Origin: Apostichopus californicus
Taxonomy: Eukaryota > Echinodermata > Holothuroidea > Aspidochirotida > Stichopodidae
Length of the DNA: 22,572 nucleotides
Direction: 5' to 3'
Assembly: GCA_020650975.1 (NCBI GenBank)
Contig: JAIPMN010002143.1
Span: 3,069-25,640 of the forward strand
Position numbers and translations under genes: made by a program. Under the pieces are notes generated by a model. The model saw only the letters and a program-made list of their open reading frames with translations, was not told the DNA's origin and searched no databases. Each line of letters opens with the position of its first letter. Position 1 is the stretch's first letter. Shown here piece by piece: positions 20,792 through 22,572 of the stretch.

Positions 20792-21232
20792 CTGGGCAAA
20801 TTTCCATTTGAAGAAGAAAAAAGAACATTTTGTTCGGTGTTTCGTAGAGGGCAATATAACAGTTATGAATTTGATTGCAACATGAACCTGTGGGAACTGT
20901 AGTAAGATTTATTCAAGTAAATCCTTAGTATTCTTACAAAATTCAACCAGCTGGTAATAACAGGAGTGTATTTTATTGAATCTTAAAGCTGCATTAATCG
21001 GGGAGTGAGCCAGGCAAAACCTCACAAAGGAAACCAGTAGACTTTGACATAACAAAGCCATCAGACACGTCACCACTATTGAAGGGCTTGAAATTATTGA
21101 GCTACCTGTTCTCATACTGAAATTGTGTCCCACAAATTTAAGAAGAGAAAAAAAATAGTTTTATCACTTTATTTTCAACCTTTGTGTAAACTGGCATTGT
21201 TCCTTTGTCATTGCAACTTTTGTGGAGCATCG
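20693..21232. other. Spacer, nothing recognised
   Basis: Short frames on both strands (20697-20885 plus, 20909-21133 minus) have no motif. No structured element is seen. Confidence 0.35.
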
Positions 21233-21260
21233 AAACGTAATCTGTTTACAGATTACGTTT
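21233..21260. promoter_or_regulatory. 28-bp palindrome containing forkhead-like and TAATCT motifs
   Basis: AAACGTAATCTGT (21233-21245) and its exact reverse complement ACAGATTACGTTT (21248-21260) are separated by two T. The centre reads TGTTTAC, a forkhead-type core, and each arm contains TAATCT, a K50-homeodomain (Otx/Pitx-like) core. A regulatory role is only inferred; it could also be a small hairpin with no function. Confidence 0.35.
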
Positions 21261-22137
21261 TCAAGTACCTTTCCTTTTCTTTAATGGTTACATACCGTGA
21301 TACCACATGATTATGACAAAAGGTCAATGTAGAATACATCCTTAATTGATTCTCCCAAGTTAAATCCCATGCGTGTTGGTACAACAAAACGGCAGATTTT
21401 AAATAGTCATTTTCAGTCTTTAAGATCTACTGTTTATAGATCCCGGCATTTAAAATTAAAGATGAGTCGAAGAACAAAGTCCATGACAGACTTTACCATC
21501 TTGGGTGATCTTCTGATATCTCATCTTTTCTACCATCTTAGAAAAGGTGGCAATGTTTCGAGTTAATATCGTTTGTTGTTATTAATATTTACTTAATATT
21601 TTGAGAGATTGGTAGTAACGCTTCCATGGTAACAGCAGCAAGCTTATAGCGAAACAAGCTAAAGAGAATGAGGATGGGAAGATAACACTACAGATCAAAT
21701 GTCTTAGATGGTCAGTATAAACCCAACAACCTTCTGCATGCTTGCACCTCTCCGTATCTCTCCAAATTTATAGATTTCATAGGTAGTGAACTATCTCTGC
21801 TTCTTACATAAATAAATGAATGTAAAATTAATTTAAATTTACATATACTGAAATGTTTCCTTTCCTACACTGGCCTTCAAATGTAAAGGCTTTTATCGAC
21901 AAAATGCTCCGGGCAGATATGCATATATGCAACGTGCATATTCATATGTTGTACATATTGGGGAGTCCTCATTATTATTGGTCTGCTGGTCTTCCTGGAA
22001 TTGGAAATGTTTATTCCATGCACGCTGCAAGGTACCTGCAGCAATTTGCAATGCCAAGAAGCAGGGAGAAGAAGCCGGACTAATTCGTCTTGCAAGTGTC
22101 TTCCTGAACATCTATTTTACAGGTGAATGGACTTTTC
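21261..22137. other. Spacer with overlapping short frames, no gene recognised
   Basis: A second small imperfect fold lies at about 21420-21465: GATCTA with TAGATC inside TCTTTAA with TTAAAGA. Between 21850 and 22150, frames of 72-76 codons overlap in two phases on each strand. This shows the stretch is simply poor in stop codons. None gives a product I recognise. Confidence 0.35.
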
Positions 22138-22359
22138 AAAGGCATTGAAGACTCGCCTCAAACCGTGTGCGGCCATCTGAAAAAGTTTACTTTCTGTTGC
22201 TTGCAAGTGACGTTTTGTTTGTGTCACTACACAATGCAGACAGTAATGAAACGCGATACCTTGTTATCTTTAGCTGGACCTGAGATGTCCATCGCTGTAT
22301 CTTTTGTATACTGTGCTGTGGGTATTGACCGCAGCTGTATGCACTGACTGTACACTAGT
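22138..22359 (+). repeat. Dispersed repeat family, copy 2
   Basis: Same family and orientation as 12114-12322. It matches from AAAGGCATTGAAGA to GACTGTACACTAGT, with small indels and an extra segment near 22310-22345. Immediately after the shared end this copy continues into the foldback, whereas copy 1 continues into unrelated sequence (GTCTAATTACCGACGG). Confidence 0.75.
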
Positions 22360-22531
22360 ATACAAATAATGAATGATTATGAGTGCAATAGTGCAAATAT
22401 TTCATGAGTTGAAAGATGGAATGTTCCATTCAACGAGGCGCAGCCTCGTTGAATGGAACAAATTACATCTTTCAACGAATTAAATATTTGCACTATTGCA
22501 CGAATGGAAACCATTCATTATTTGTTTTATA
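22358..22531. mobile_element. Foldback (long inverted-repeat) element, about 174 bp
   Basis: Two arms pair around a 3-base loop at 22440-22442. The central stem is perfect over 17 bp (22423-22439 with 22443-22459). It is followed by GTTGAAAGATG with CATCTTTCAAC-like pairing. Then comes a perfect 20-bp stem (22383-22402 with 22482-22501), and a perfect 13-bp outer stem CAAATAATGAATG (22363-22375 with 22512-22524). There are no coding frames of note. This form fits a MITE-like foldback transposon. The class is unknown, and target-site duplication is not clear. Confidence 0.75.
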
Positions 22532-22572
22532 CAACACCTTCAAATTTGGATATAATTGGATGTAAAATGCAC

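Noticed and set aside
21853..22148. Five overlapping short frames on both strands, some with several cysteines
   Set aside because: Mutually overlapping frames in a stop-poor stretch. No signal peptide, splice signals or family motif single one out.

Overview
The window reads as nuclear DNA of a metazoan, most likely a marine invertebrate and possibly an echinoderm (the taxon is inferred). It is AT-rich and almost entirely non-coding. It has non-LTR retrotransposon and hAT-type debris, several minisatellites, an assembly gap, and one recognisable spliced exon with consensus splice sites. There is no bacterial operon layout, no CRISPR array and no convincing RNA gene.

The only host gene I recognise is Wntless (WLS/Evi/GPR177), on the minus strand. 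One internal exon (15931-16177) encodes the last two membrane segments of this Wnt cargo receptor. It has a clean acceptor on its high-coordinate side and a GTAAGT donor on its low-coordinate side. Upstream exons would lie at higher coordinates and are not visible, so the preceding intron seems to span at least 6.4 kb to the right edge. The last, tail-coding exon should lie at lower coordinates, but I could not place it. Most of the window is therefore probably WLS intron or 3' flank.

Layout from left to right: a 5'-truncated LINE 3' end (about 243-840); unremarkable AT-rich DNA; a purine-rich 20-bp minisatellite (2277-2706); featureless DNA with one strong G-quadruplex run (4958-4990); a second 20-bp minisatellite (6622-7072); a decayed antisense LINE reverse transcriptase (about 8790-9480); a 287-bp hAT-like non-autonomous element (9722-10008); an open segment beside a G-run and a 10-N gap (10441-10754); the terminal repeat of another hAT-like element (10865-10879); copy 1 of a dispersed repeat (12114-12322); two unrecognised candidate exons (13819-14097 minus, 14634-14807 plus); a tandem duplication (14983-15320); the WLS exon; and a 1.35-kb minisatellite with a 27-bp unit (16430-17775). 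After the minisatellite come a CCACCA-type array (20479-20692), a 28-bp palindrome (21233-21260), and copy 2 of the dispersed repeat running into a 174-bp foldback (22138-22531).

I found no undescribed multi-gene system. The most unusual structure is the 27-bp minisatellite in the WLS intron. Its unit is built from two inverted half-units, so every unit can fold into hairpins on either strand. It also contains a recent duplication of roughly 500 bp with a 535-bp period, and it begins about 250 bp from the WLS acceptor site.
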